64,000 bases of DNA from Mesorhizobium loti R88b (GCF_013170845.1 NZ_CP033367.1:1054001-1118000), one strand, 5' to 3'. Shown: positions 21,078-29,882, numbered from the stretch's first letter. The notes: generated from the sequence alone by a model not told the origin. Numbers and translations are program-made.

Positions 21078-21091
21078 ACAAGGGGAGAAGG
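21078..21091. repeat. Right remnant of palindromic repeat copy C
   Basis: ACAAGGGGAGAAGG completes the terminal arm of repeat C to the right of the IS. Its first bases duplicate the left flank. Confidence 0.8.
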
Positions 21092-21108
21092 GAAAAAGCG
21101 GCGCCCGC

Positions 21109-22218
21109 TCAGCTCGCGAGCCGGCTCACCATCTCATGCTGCGCGTACGCCCGCCCAAATCGATTGGCCAGAAAAGCATCCAGCGCGATGTCCTCCTGCT
21201 TGACGAAGCCGGTCGCCGGCAGGCTGCCGTCGACCAGCATGTCGAGCACGGCGCAGATGCCGGAAGCCGTGGTGATCTGGATGGCGCTACGCACCGTCTG
21301 GCCGACGCGCTGCGAATAGATCTTGTTGGCGTAGGTTTCCTGCAGCAGGCGGCCATTACGGCGGCCGGAGACGGTGACGAAGACGATGACCACATCCTGC
21401 AGCGTTGCCGGCAGGGCGCTTTCAAAGATGTCCTTCAGCACGTCGCGGCGGTGGCGCAGGCCGAGGTCGTTGAGCAGCGCCTTCATGATCGCGGCGTGGC
21501 CGGGGTAGCGGATGGTGCGGTAGTTCAGCGTGCGCACCTTGCCTTTCAGCGTCTCGGCCAGCGTGCCCAGACCGCCCGAGGTGTTGAATGCCTCGTAAGT
21601 GACGCCGTCGAGCGAGAATTCCTCGCGCTCTTCCAGCGGCGGCACTTCGATCAGCTCGCCCTCGACGATCGCTTCGCAAGGCTCGCAATATTCGTTGATG
21701 ACGCCGTCGGTGCTCCAGGTCAAATTGTAGTTCAGCGCATTGGACGGGTATTGCGGCAGGGCGCCGACGCGCATGCGCACGCTTTCCAGCGTGTCGAAGC
21801 GGCTGGCGAGATCATTGGCGACGATCGAGATGAAACCCGGCGCCAGCCCGCATTGCGGGATGAAGGCGCTCTTGCCCGAACGCGCCAGCTCCTTGACGCG
21901 GCGGGTCGAGACGACGTCTTCGGTAAGGTCGAGATAATGGACGCCGGCACTTGCCGCTGCCTCGGCGATGCGCGTGGTGAGATGGAAGGGGGCGGCGCTC
22001 AGCACCGCGAATTTGCCGGCGAGTGCTGCTTCCAGCGCACCTGGTGCTGCGATGTCGAGTTCAAGCGTCTCGACACCAGCAGGGACTTCGGCCGCGGCGA
22101 GTTGTGCCGCCGAGCGGTCAACAAGGGTGATGCGGTAGTCGCCCGTTGCAGAAAGCATCTCGGCAATGGTCGAGCCGATCTTGCCGGCGCCGACGATAAC
22201 AATCTTGTTCATGATCAA
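21109..22218 (-). CDS. Saccharopine dehydrogenase-like protein
   Basis: The 369-residue product starts MIMNKIVIVGAGKIGSTIAEML with a Rossmann GAGKIGS motif (about 10-16). It continues with LSAAPFHLTTRIAEAAASAG and HYLDLTEDV, typical of saccharopine/carboxynorspermidine dehydrogenase-like enzymes. C-terminal substrate-domain segments include CGLAPGFISIVANDLA and FNTSGGLGTLAETLKGKV, common to LYS9-type proteins. A role in lysine catabolism or reductive/oxidative amine metabolism is likely, but the exact substrate cannot be read from sequence. It is transcribed divergently from an Lrp/AsnC regulator, its probable controller. Confidence 0.87.
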   Translation of the reverse strand: MIMNKIVIVGAGKIGSTIAEMLSATGDYRITLVDRSAAQLAAAEVPAGVETLELDIAAPGALEAALAGKFAVLSAAPFHLTTRIAEAAASAGVHYLDLTEDVVSTRRVKELARSGKSAFIPQCGLAPGFISIVANDLASRFDTLESVRMRVGALPQYPSNALNYNLTWSTDGVINEYCEPCEAIVEGELIEVPPLEEREEFSLDGVTYEAFNTSGGLGTLAETLKGKVRTLNYRTIRYPGHAAIMKALLNDLGLRHRRDVLKDIFESALPATLQDVVIVFVTVSGRRNGRLLQETYANKIYSQRVGQTVRSAIQITTASGICAVLDMLVDGSLPATGFVKQEDIALDAFLANRFGRAYAQHEMVSRLAS

Positions 22219-22335
22219 AAATACCCCTGCCAGTTCGTGTTGGCGGAATCATCGCAGCTTGCCTGTCGAAAAGAAGCGTGAGATCTGGCAGAGTGAACCC
22301 TAACTTTAGCTTATCTGCCGAAGGGATTCGTCGAA

Positions 22336-22764
22336 ATGCTCAGTGAAGCCGAACTGGCGCTGCTTTCCCTGCTGCGCGCCAACGCCCGCGCCTCGACCGC
22401 CGAACTGGCGCGGCAGCTCGGCGTGTCGCGCACGACGGTACAGAGCCGCATCGAGCGGCTGGAGCAGCGCGGCATCATATCGGGCTATGGCGTCAAGCTC
22501 TCCGCGGACTATGAGCAGGGGCTGGTCAAGGCGCATGTGCTGCTGACGGTGACGCCGAAGCTCGCCGACAAGGTGGTGCGGGCGCTGCAGGCGCTGCCGT
22601 CGGTCAGGACGCTGCATTCGGTCAGCGGCAATTTCGACATGATCGTCATCGTCGACGCGCCATCGATCCGCGACCTCGATGCGCTGCTCGACCGGATCGG
22701 CGCTCTGGACGGGGTCGAACGGACCTCGTCGTCGATCATCCTGTCGACCCGGATCGACCGCTGA
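22336..22764 (+). CDS. Lrp/AsnC family transcriptional regulator
   Basis: The 142 residues begin MLSEAELALLSLLRANARAS and contain the winged helix-turn-helix TAELARQLGVSRTTVQSRIE (about 20-40). An alpha-beta RAM ligand-binding domain follows (VKAHVLLTVTPKLADKVV; VSGNFDMIVIVDAPSIRDLD). Such regulators sense amino acids and control neighbouring catabolic or transport genes. The 117-bp gap to the divergent saccharopine dehydrogenase-like gene probably holds its operator. It is not next to the bkd genes, so I do not call it BkdR. Confidence 0.9.
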   Translation: MLSEAELALLSLLRANARASTAELARQLGVSRTTVQSRIERLEQRGIISGYGVKLSADYEQGLVKAHVLLTVTPKLADKVVRALQALPSVRTLHSVSGNFDMIVIVDAPSIRDLDALLDRIGALDGVERTSSSIILSTRIDR

Positions 22765-22883
22765 GGGCCGGCTCTTACCGATTTGTAAAAACCCGGCAAG
22801 GCGTCCGTATTCTCGATCAGGCATAGTCGCCCATGACATGCTGGGTCCCCGGCGTCGAAAGCCCGTCGCGCAGGGAGTTTGTC

Positions 22884-23027
22884 ATGCAGAGTCGTCGCCA
22901 TTCCTCAACCTACTGGATCCGTGTCGCGATGCCCGCGGCGCTGCTGGCCATGGTCTGCTTGCTGCTGATCATGTCCCGGTACCCTACGGCTGTCGACGAG
23001 CGGTCTTACCTGTTCTGGATATGGTGA
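22884..23027 (+). CDS. Small single-pass membrane protein, hypothetical
   Basis: A 47-residue frame starts MQSRRHSSTYW and contains one hydrophobic stretch, VAMPAALLAMVCLLLIMS, with a basic N terminus, so it would insert with the N end in the cytoplasm. CAGGGAG lies about 8 bp upstream of the ATG. No family is recognised. Small size makes the call uncertain. It stands alone between the Lrp gene and the DUF1344 gene on the other strand. Confidence 0.45.
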   Translation: MQSRRHSSTYWIRVAMPAALLAMVCLLLIMSRYPTAVDERSYLFWIW

Positions 23028-23076
23028 TCTCCATGCAATGGAGAAGCCGGGCCGCGAGCGGCCCGGCCGCCGCGCC

Positions 23077-23331
23077 CTATTTGGCGGGCTGGATGCTCGA
23101 CACCAGCGATTTGCCAGATGTCGTCGAATAGGTGACGACCACCTTCTCGCCGGCCTTCAGCGTCTCGACCTCGATACCTTCCGGCAGGTTCAGCGTCTTG
23201 CCGTCGGCGAGCGTGATGGCGTCGCCCTTGGCATCGACGCTGACGATGGTGCTGGTGACCGTCCTGGCGAAAGCCGCCGTCGATAGTGCGGTGGCCAGCA
23301 CGGCCGCGGTGACAATGACGAGTTTCTGCAT
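23077..23331 (-). CDS. DUF1344-type small exported protein
   Basis: The ATG at 23331, preceded by AGGAG, gives 84 residues. MQKLVIVTAAVLATALSTAAFA is a signal peptide and the mature chain (RTVTSTIVSVDAKGDAITLA...) is about 60 residues. The alternating VxSxDxKxDxITLxDGK pattern fits a small beta-barrel of the DUF1344 kind, common in Rhizobiales. Function is unknown. The open frame upstream of this start is ignored because it precedes the ribosome binding site. It lies 178 bp downstream of the histidine kinase gene. Confidence 0.72.
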   Translation of the reverse strand: MQKLVIVTAAVLATALSTAAFARTVTSTIVSVDAKGDAITLADGKTLNLPEGIEVETLKAGEKVVVTYSTTSGKSLVSSIQPAK

Positions 23332-23508
23332 GATTTTCTCCTGATTTTGTCGTGGTGCCGGATTGTCCGACATCGATGTGGGCCGCAACGATGACAGTTG
23401 CCGGCCCGCCTCTCTCCGGATCGAGAGAAGATTGGGCGAAACTAGCAGGACGAGTTTTCAAGCGGCTTGCCGGGGCCTTACGGATGGGTAAGGCCGGTAA
23501 TTTCCCGG

Positions 23509-24879
23509 CTAATCGATTGCCAGGGGAAAGCCCACCACCACCGCAAGCCCAGGCTGACAGTCCTCGAGAGCAATGGATGCCCCGTGCAGGTCGGCGATGG
23601 CCCTGACGAGGCTCAGCCCAAGGCCGCTGCCCGGCGTCGAACGGCTGTGATCCAGCCGGTACAGCCGCTGAAAGACTTTCTCGCGTTCATCCGCGGCAAT
23701 GCCGGGACCATCGTCGGCAACGGTGACAAGGATGCGGTTCCCCTGGCGCGTCACCGATAATTTGATCGTCGTGCCGGGCGGACAATGGCGCAGCGCGTTC
23801 TCGACCAGATTGGCGAACATCTGCATCAACAGTTCACGATCGCCATGGATCCGCTCCGCTGTCTCGTTGCGCTGCGTGGGCGACAACGCCTTGCCATCGT
23901 CCTCGGCAACATCGGTGTAGATCTCGGCCATGGTCTGCAGGATCTCGCCGAGGTCGACATCGGTAAAGCGCGCCTTGCGGGCGCCGGCCTCGATCTGGGC
24001 GATGCGCAGCAAGGCGTCGAAAGTCTCGTTGATCTGATGGCCCTCGGCGCGCGCATCGGCGAGGTCGTCGGAAACATCGCGATCCTGCGCGGCCTTGTCG
24101 GCGGCGCCCTCCAGAATCATCTGCAGCCGGTTGAGCGGCGTCTTCAGATCATGCGCGATGTTGGCGCTGACCTGCTTCATGCCTTCGACCAGGCCCGACA
24201 ATCGGTCGAGCGCCGCATTGATCTGGCTGGAGACGATGTCGATGTCGTCGCCCTTGCCGGTCAGCGGAATGCGGGTGTCGAGCCGGCCATGCGAGACATC
24301 GACCATGGTGGCCGCAATGCCGTCGAGCCGGCGCTGGACACGCGAGGCAAGCAGCGCGCCGCCGGTGACCGCCAGGCCGGTGATGATTAGGGTTGCCCAG
24401 CCGAAGCTCATCATCGCCACCGTTTCCAGTTCCTCCGTTTCGGAAAGGCTGAAGGCGACCGTCAGGGTGTTGCCGCCGACCGAACCGGAATAGGCCCTGA
24501 ACTCCGTGTCCGGAGGGACGCCTGGCAACACGGCCTCGAACGCAGAAAACCCGTCGGGGAGCCCGGCGGCGGTGAAGTTGCCGGCCAGGTGATTGCCGGC
24601 CGGGTCGGTCAGCGAAAACAGCTGTTCTTTCTTCGGGTTTACTTTTGCGTGGCTTTCGATCGTGGCGACAAGGTCTTCAAGGTCGTTCGCGGAATAGGTG
24701 GCGGCGACGACCGAATAGGTCTCCTTGATGGTTTCGTCGAGCCGTTCGGCAAGATCTGCGCTCATCATCTGGTAGACGATGGCGCCCGACAGGATGAAGG
24801 CCAGCATGAACAGGAAGCCGAATGTCAGCGCGAGCCGGAACGGCGTGCTGCGCAGCAGGCGAGCCCAGGTTCCGGTCAT
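23509..24879 (-). CDS. Sensor histidine kinase
   Basis: This 456-residue inner-membrane kinase has a first membrane segment (LALTFGFLFMLAFILSGAIVY, about 16-36), a periplasmic sensor of about 120 residues and a second membrane segment (MMSFGWATLIITGLAVTGGALLA). A HAMP region follows. The H-box ANIAHDLKTPLNRL carries the phosphorylated histidine near residue 243; the N box is FANLVENALRHCPPG. The G boxes are VADDGPGIA and GSGLGLSLVRAIADLHG. The start overlaps the end of the response regulator gene by four bases, marking them as a cognate pair. The signal is unknown. Confidence 0.92.
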   Translation of the reverse strand: MTGTWARLLRSTPFRLALTFGFLFMLAFILSGAIVYQMMSADLAERLDETIKETYSVVAATYSANDLEDLVATIESHAKVNPKKEQLFSLTDPAGNHLAGNFTAAGLPDGFSAFEAVLPGVPPDTEFRAYSGSVGGNTLTVAFSLSETEELETVAMMSFGWATLIITGLAVTGGALLASRVQRRLDGIAATMVDVSHGRLDTRIPLTGKGDDIDIVSSQINAALDRLSGLVEGMKQVSANIAHDLKTPLNRLQMILEGAADKAAQDRDVSDDLADARAEGHQINETFDALLRIAQIEAGARKARFTDVDLGEILQTMAEIYTDVAEDDGKALSPTQRNETAERIHGDRELLMQMFANLVENALRHCPPGTTIKLSVTRQGNRILVTVADDGPGIAADEREKVFQRLYRLDHSRSTPGSGLGLSLVRAIADLHGASIALEDCQPGLAVVVGFPLAID

Positions 24880-25559
24880 GATGGAAGCGGTGCGTGCAGG
24901 CTGTAGCCGGTGTTGCGTATGGTGTGGATGAGCTGGGTCTCGAACGGCTTGTCGACCTTGGCGCGCAGCCGGCTGATATGGGTCTCGACGACGCTGGTCC
25001 GGGGGTCGAAGTGAAAATCCCAGACGCGTTCCAGCAGCATGGTGCGGGTGATGACGCGGCCTTCGCCGCGCATCAGCACTTCCAGAAGGCTGAATTCGCG
25101 TGGCTGCAGGTCGATCACCTGGTCCTGCCTGACAACGCGCCGCATGATCAGGTCCATTTCGAGGTCGGCGACCCGTAGCGTGGTCTTCTGCTCCTGCGCC
25201 GCCGGCCTGCGGCCAAGCGCGTTGATGCGGGCGAGAAGCTCTGAAAAGGCGAAGGGCTTTACAAGGTAATCGTCGCCGCCGGCCTCCAGGCCTTCAACGC
25301 GATCGTCGACGCCGCCGATGGATGTCAGGAAGATCGCCGGCGTCCGGACTCCGGCGGCGCGCACTGCCTTGACCATCGACAGGCCGTCGAGGCCGGGGAT
25401 CATGCGGTCGGCGACGATCACGTCGTAGTTGCCCCGGGTCGCGGCGAAAAGCCCGTCGTGCCCGTTGCGCAGGAGGTCGCAGACATGGCCGGCCTCGGTC
25501 AGCCCCTTGACGATATAATCCGCCGTCCTGTGGTCGTCCTCGACGAGAAGAAGTCGCAT
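24876..25559 (-). CDS. OmpR-family response regulator
   Basis: The 227 residues contain a receiver domain with the acidic pair VEDD near the N terminus. The phospho-acceptor is Asp51 (VADRMIPGLDGL), followed by TSIGG and the conserved lysine in LVKPFAFSEL. The C-terminal winged helix (EFSLLEVLMRGEGRVITRTM; VVETHISRLRAKVD) binds DNA. It is cotranscribed with the histidine kinase and may also belong with the upstream COG4705 membrane protein gene, 106 bp away on the same strand. Confidence 0.93.
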   Translation of the reverse strand: MRLLLVEDDHRTADYIVKGLTEAGHVCDLLRNGHDGLFAATRGNYDVIVADRMIPGLDGLSMVKAVRAAGVRTPAIFLTSIGGVDDRVEGLEAGGDDYLVKPFAFSELLARINALGRRPAAQEQKTTLRVADLEMDLIMRRVVRQDQVIDLQPREFSLLEVLMRGEGRVITRTMLLERVWDFHFDPRTSVVETHISRLRAKVDKPFETQLIHTIRNTGYSLHAPLPS

Positions 25560-25665
25560 CGCTGTTCCGGTTGATTTTGCCGATACTGGAGACAGGCTAT
25601 CACCGGCGCGGGCTTGTTCCTAGGATGGGCGCGGGGTTGGCCGGTTTTGCCTCCCGTAGCGGAGT

Positions 25666-26457
25666 TCAGTCCGATTCGAGCAGGATTTCGTCCAGTTCGT
25701 CGGCGTTCTTCCGCATCGTCATGTAGAGAACAAGCGCAACGATGCAGCCAAGGAAGATCAGGCTGGTGAAGGTGGTGCCGAAGCCGAGGCCGCCATATTC
25801 AGCCGGCTGCGACAAGAGATCGCCGAAAGAGGCACCAAGCGGCCGCGTCAGGATATAGGCGAGCCAGAAGGCCAGGATGGCGTCCAGATGAATGAGGTAA
25901 TAGGCAAGCGCGATCAGCACGATGGCCCCGCCGAACATGAGGCCTGAGGCGAGATAACCCATGTCCAGGCTTTCGGCGACGAGATCGCCGGCGGCGGTGC
26001 CGAGCGAGAAGGTGAACAGGATCGCCAGCCAGTAGAAGATCTCGCGGCGGGTGGTGAAGATGGTGTGGATCGACAGCGTCCGCTCGCTCGCGTACCAGAC
26101 CGCGAAAGTCGCCACGAGTGCTACCGAGAAAGCGATTGTCGTGGTCTGCAGGCGCACGCCGAAATTGTCGACGAGGTTGTCGGTGATCAGCGTGCCGACG
26201 ACGCTGATCAGCACCACCGCCGTCCAGTAGGCCCAAGGTACGTAGCGTTTTTGCGCGAATTGCAGGACAAGGGCGACGATCAGCACCCCGGTCATGATCA
26301 GCGAGGTCAAGGTCAACCCAAGCCCGAGGTTGACGGCGAGATAGTCGGCCGCCGTCTCGCCCATGGTCACCGCCATCAGCTTGATCAGCCAGAAATCGAG
26401 GGTGACATCCGGAACCCTGTTGTGGCTGGGAGCGGCGTGGGAATGGGGCGCGAGCAT
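25666..26457 (-). CDS. COG4705-family multi-pass membrane protein
   Basis: The 263-residue protein starts MLAPHSHAAPSHNRV with a His-containing N-terminal tail and then has about eight membrane segments. Two similar halves are evident: VTMGETAADYLAVNLG near the start and LGTAAGDLVAESLDMGYLASG later, plus TDNLVDNFGV and TRPLGASFGDLLSQP. This pattern is that of the COG4705 family, conserved in proteobacteria with unproven function. It lies between a small exported protein and a two-component system on the same strand, suggesting a stress- or ion-responsive membrane function. That inference is weak. Confidence 0.8.
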   Translation of the reverse strand: MLAPHSHAAPSHNRVPDVTLDFWLIKLMAVTMGETAADYLAVNLGLGLTLTSLIMTGVLIVALVLQFAQKRYVPWAYWTAVVLISVVGTLITDNLVDNFGVRLQTTTIAFSVALVATFAVWYASERTLSIHTIFTTRREIFYWLAILFTFSLGTAAGDLVAESLDMGYLASGLMFGGAIVLIALAYYLIHLDAILAFWLAYILTRPLGASFGDLLSQPAEYGGLGFGTTFTSLIFLGCIVALVLYMTMRKNADELDEILLESD

Positions 26458-26485
26458 GGCTGGGATCCTCGATTGCTGCGGCGGG

Positions 26486-26743
26486 CTACTTGCCCATGAC
26501 CTTCATCGCCTGGGCGAAGAAGTCGTCGGCGCGCTTGTCGTCGTCGGCATTGCAGCGTTCGATGCCCTTGGTCTCCAGCTCCGAAACCTTCGTCTTGTCG
26601 GCAGCGCTGAGCGTGGCCGTGGCCTCCGCCGCGCGGAGGCTTTTCAGCGTTTGCTCGCAAGGCACCGTGGCCGCATGAACAGAGGGTATGGAGGCGGAGG
26701 CGGCGAGGGTTACGGCTGCGAGGGCGGGTGCAAATCGTCTCAT
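26486..26743 (-). CDS. Small exported alpha-helical protein, hypothetical
   Basis: From the ATG at 26743, with AGGGAA upstream, this is 85 residues. MRRFAPALAAVTLAASASIPSVHA is a signal peptide and the mature region is helical and charged (LKSLRAAEATATLSAADKTK; KRADDFFAQAMKVMGK) with two cysteines, at PCEQ and RCNADDDK. No enzymatic motif is seen. Its stop is 28 bp before the COG4705 start, so the two probably form one transcript. The frame continues upstream to 26860 but without a signal peptide. Confidence 0.68.
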   Translation of the reverse strand: MRRFAPALAAVTLAASASIPSVHAATVPCEQTLKSLRAAEATATLSAADKTKVSELETKGIERCNADDDKRADDFFAQAMKVMGK

Positions 26744-27000
26744 TGAAAAATTCCCTATCTGACGCCGGTGATCCGGCAATTGAAGCCGGCCCCTAAATGG
26801 CGGACCGGCATTCGAACGATAGGCGAGCGACTTCACTGCAGCCTGTCTTGCGGCATACAAATTCGTAAGGATGGACGCGGTTGGCGCAAAAGGTCTTTAC
26901 GAACGTGCCGCGCTGCGCTGATAGAGGGTGGTCGCCTTGTATCCGCCATCAATGGCGCGCCCCAGTGCCGAACTCGCGAAGAGTGCCCCAGGAAACACGA

Positions 27001-27636
27001 ATGACCTACGCGTCCCTCAAGCCGGTTTCACACGCTTTCGTGCAGCGCAAGCGGCTGATCTTCGTGCGAGTGGCGGCAGTGCTCGCGGTGCTGCTTCTGT
27101 TTCTCACCAAGCCGGCGCTCAGCGAGGGTTCGAACGGGCACGAAATGCTGGAATTCTTCGGCTTCTGCCTGGTGCTCGCCTGCGTTGCCGGCCGGCTGTG
27201 GAGCATTCTCTATGTCGGCGGCAAGAAGAACGAGGAACTGGTTTCGTCGGGACCGTTCTCGATGAGCCAGAACCCGCTCTATTTCTTCTCGACGGTCGGC
27301 GCGGTCGGCATCGGTTTGCTCTACGGCTCGGTGCTGGCGGCTTTGGCGCTAGGCCTCGCCAGCTTCCTGATCTTCCGCGTCACCGCGCGCAAGGAGGCCG
27401 CATACCTGCTTGGCAAGTTCGGCCCGGCCTATCTGGCCTACACCAAGAGAACGCCGCGTTTTTGGCCAAATCCGCTGATCTACAGTGACGGTGACCAGAT
27501 GGAGTTCTCGACACGCGCGCTCAAGCGTACTTTTTTTGACGGGCTCTATTTCCTCGCCATCTTCCCGGCCATCGAGCTGGTCGAGTATTTCCGCGAGGCC
27601 GGCCTGCTGTTTCCGGCCTTCGTCACGATCTACTGA
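27001..27636 (+). CDS. Isoprenylcysteine carboxyl methyltransferase (ICMT)-like membrane protein
   Basis: The ATG at 27001 gives 211 residues with several membrane segments (VRVAAVLAVLLLFL, MLEFFGFCLVLACVAGRLW, and a glycine-rich pair near 100). The ICMT/PEMT SAM-binding pattern is present: SSGPFSMSQNPLYFFSTVGA, then EAAYLLGKFGPAYLAYTKR and PRFWP. The family methylates diverse small or lipid substrates in the membrane; the bacterial substrate is unknown. The open frame upstream to 26881 has no supporting features. It stands alone on the plus strand. Confidence 0.8.
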   Translation: MTYASLKPVSHAFVQRKRLIFVRVAAVLAVLLLFLTKPALSEGSNGHEMLEFFGFCLVLACVAGRLWSILYVGGKKNEELVSSGPFSMSQNPLYFFSTVGAVGIGLLYGSVLAALALGLASFLIFRVTARKEAAYLLGKFGPAYLAYTKRTPRFWPNPLIYSDGDQMEFSTRALKRTFFDGLYFLAIFPAIELVEYFREAGLLFPAFVTIY

Positions 27637-27712
27637 TCGTTAAGGCCTGCTGCCGCTAAATCATGACGTTGCCGGAGGCCCGGCTGGTCTTGGTTTGAAC
27701 GGAGATGATCCC

Positions 27713-28789
27713 ATGCCAGCTTCGCTGCTGACCAGCCGGGCCAGCCTGACAGTCTTCACTAGCGAAGACGCAGCCGTCTGGGCAAGCCTTACGGCGGCGG
27801 TGCCGGCCGAGATCGGCGATCGCCTGGCGGCGCTGCGGAGGATCGCCGGGGTCGCCGGCGTGGCGCAATACAGCGACGGCCGACCGGAGGCGATCGTGGT
27901 CGGCCAGCGCCGCCCGGCGGCGGCGATGATGCGCATCGCTCTGTTCTGGTCCGCCACCAGCTTCGTCGCGACCGACGGTCCGCGCCTGCTGGAGACGCTG
28001 GAGAAGGAGGCGCATGGGCAAGATGTGCTGTGCCTGCGCGCGGATGAGGCGACGGTGCTGGGCATTGGCGGCCAGTGGGAGCGCCGGGACGGCTTCCTGC
28101 AACGCTGGATCGGCATCGAACCGTCCCGCCGGCAGGAGCTGATACCACCCTCCTGGCCGCAGACGGCTGGCTTCACCTGCGGGCCGTCGGCGCTCGCCAT
28201 GGCCATGGCCGGTCTCGATCCGGCCTTGCTGCCGGACCGGGCGCTGGAAGTCGAACTCTGGCGCGAGGCCACCACCATCATCGGCCCGAGCGGTCCGGGC
28301 GGCTGCGACCCCTACGGCCTGGCGCTGGCGGCGCACCGGCGTGGGCTGCGCGTCGAAGTGTTCATAAGCAGTGCCGAGCCGATCTTTCTCGACCGTGCCG
28401 CCTCGGAGGAAAGGCGCGGCCTGATGAGCTTCGTTCAGACCGGGTTCAAGCGCGACGTCGAAGCCGCATCGGTGCCGATCGAGCCCCGAGCCTTTGCCGT
28501 CGAAGAGATCGCCCAGGCGCTCGATGGCGGCTTGCTGGCGCTGGTGCTGATCGATCAGGCGCCGATGATGGGCTACACCTGCCCGCACTGGGTGCTCGTC
28601 CACAGTCATGGCGGCGGCATCTATTTCCTCAACGACCCCTGGATCGAGCCCGACCGGCTGGAACAGAAGACTGATGTCGTCGATCTCCCGATAATGGCGG
28701 CGGAACTGGACCGGATGGCCTGGTACGGCAACCCGGCCTACCGCGCCGCGGTGCTGGTTGGACCGGGCTCAACGACGCGGAAGCGCTAG
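27713..28789 (+). CDS. C39-like (DUF3335-type) peptidase protein
   Basis: The ATG at 27713, preceded by GGAGA, gives 358 residues. The C-terminal half has the cysteine-protease layout of the C39-like family: Cys in TAGFTCGPSALAMAMAG (about residue 155), His in PHWVLVHSHGG (about 288) and the trailing FLNDPW that supplies the Asp. The first 140 residues are a separate alpha/beta domain with no clear motif. DUF3335-type proteins often accompany ATP-grasp RimK-like ligases, but none is adjacent here. It has no signal peptide, so it probably acts in the cytoplasm. Confidence 0.75.
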   Translation: MPASLLTSRASLTVFTSEDAAVWASLTAAVPAEIGDRLAALRRIAGVAGVAQYSDGRPEAIVVGQRRPAAAMMRIALFWSATSFVATDGPRLLETLEKEAHGQDVLCLRADEATVLGIGGQWERRDGFLQRWIGIEPSRRQELIPPSWPQTAGFTCGPSALAMAMAGLDPALLPDRALEVELWREATTIIGPSGPGGCDPYGLALAAHRRGLRVEVFISSAEPIFLDRAASEERRGLMSFVQTGFKRDVEAASVPIEPRAFAVEEIAQALDGGLLALVLIDQAPMMGYTCPHWVLVHSHGGGIYFLNDPWIEPDRLEQKTDVVDLPIMAAELDRMAWYGNPAYRAAVLVGPGSTTRKR

Positions 28790-29271
28790 GCTCCCAGCGG
28801 ATAAGGCATGTAGCCGACGAAGCCAGCGATCTTCCAGCTGCCTTCGACCTTCCGGCAGAAATACAGCGTCTGCCATTTCAGCCGATCGACACTGCCGTCG
28901 GCCTTGGCAATGCTCCCGTCGAACTTCTTGTGCAGCACGGCGCGGTCGCCGTCGACGTCGATGTCGCGCAGATTGGTGACGCGAAAAATTGCTTCGCGCA
29001 GCGGCTCGGCAAATTCTGTCGCCGCCGTTTCCTTGGCCTGGCGCAGCCACTCGTCGCGATAGATCTCCAGGCGTGGGAATTGCAGCCGCCAGGCGTCGGC
29101 ATTGGGCAGGAAATGCGCATGCATGCCGAAGAAGCTTTCGGCGATGAAATCATTCTCCACAACAGACCAGTCCTGGCCGATGAAAGCGTCGATGTCGCGC
29201 CGCACCAGCATCTCCCACAGCGCGTGGCGGTCGGCATCGCCTGATGGAAACGGGTTCTTGTCGAAGGTCAT
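28786..29271 (-). CDS. SnoaL/NTF2-like protein
   Basis: The 161 residues begin MTFDKNPFPSGDADRHALWE. The alternation of helices then strands, with VTNLRDIDVDGDRAVLHKKF and LYFCRKVEGSWKIAGFVGYM at the end, fits an NTF2-like fold of the SnoaL kind. Members include isomerases, hydrolases and subunits without activity, so no reaction is assigned. I chose the ATG at 29271. The frame extends to 29478 but that extension has no conserved pattern. The stop overlaps the convergent C39-like gene by four bases. Confidence 0.7.
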   Translation of the reverse strand: MTFDKNPFPSGDADRHALWEMLVRRDIDAFIGQDWSVVENDFIAESFFGMHAHFLPNADAWRLQFPRLEIYRDEWLRQAKETAATEFAEPLREAIFRVTNLRDIDVDGDRAVLHKKFDGSIAKADGSVDRLKWQTLYFCRKVEGSWKIAGFVGYMPYPLGA

Positions 29272-29491
29272 TCTCGGTTTCTCCGGTCTCACAAAAGCGC
29301 CTGTCCGTCCCGGCCGCAAGGCCGTCCGGCAAGCGCGCACGATGCAAGCGCTCTTGTAATAAAGCAACACGGATTCCGAAGAATGTTGCTTTCCAACAAG
29401 GGCCCTATCGGGATCGCGGCTATCGCGGTAAATCTTGGCTGAAGTGGGCGCCGCCACAGCGCCTGGCCATGTCATCACAGGAGATCATCCC

Positions 29492-29854
29492 TTGCCCAAG
29501 CAGACCTTTGGAACGTCGCATGTGCCGCTGTCGCCCGCCGTGCGCGCCGGCGACTTCGTCTATATCTCTGGCCAGGTTCCGGTCAGCGACGGCATCGTGG
29601 TCAAGGGCGGCATCACGGAACAGACCGAGCAGGTGCTTGCCAATGTAAAGGCGGCGCTTGCATTGGCCGGCTGCACCCTGGACGATGTGGTGAAGACCAC
29701 CGTCTGGCTGGAGGACGCACGCGATTTCGGCGCCTTCAACGCCGTCTATGCCAGGCATTTTCCGAAGAATCCGCCGGCCCGCACGACGGTTGAATCGCGG
29801 CTGATGATCGACATCAAGATCGAGGTCGAGGCGGTCGCCTACAAGCCGGTCTAA
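29492..29854 (+). CDS. RidA family protein (2-iminoacid/enamine deaminase)
   Basis: RidA proteins hydrolyse reactive imines such as 2-aminoacrylate to keto acids and ammonia. The 120 residues show AGDFVYISGQVPVSDG near 17-32, the conserved NVKAALALAGCTLDDVVKTT, and the key arginine in PARTTVESRL near 95. I placed the start at TTG 29492 because AGGAG stands 8 bp upstream and PKQTF begins the family pattern; the frame also runs upstream to another TTG at 29435. The amidohydrolase gene follows 28 bp after the stop, so the two may act together. Confidence 0.87.
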   Translation: MPKQTFGTSHVPLSPAVRAGDFVYISGQVPVSDGIVVKGGITEQTEQVLANVKAALALAGCTLDDVVKTTVWLEDARDFGAFNAVYARHFPKNPPARTTVESRLMIDIKIEVEAVAYKPV

Positions 29855-29882
29855 GAGACACAGCAAAGCGGAGGTTCCCCCC

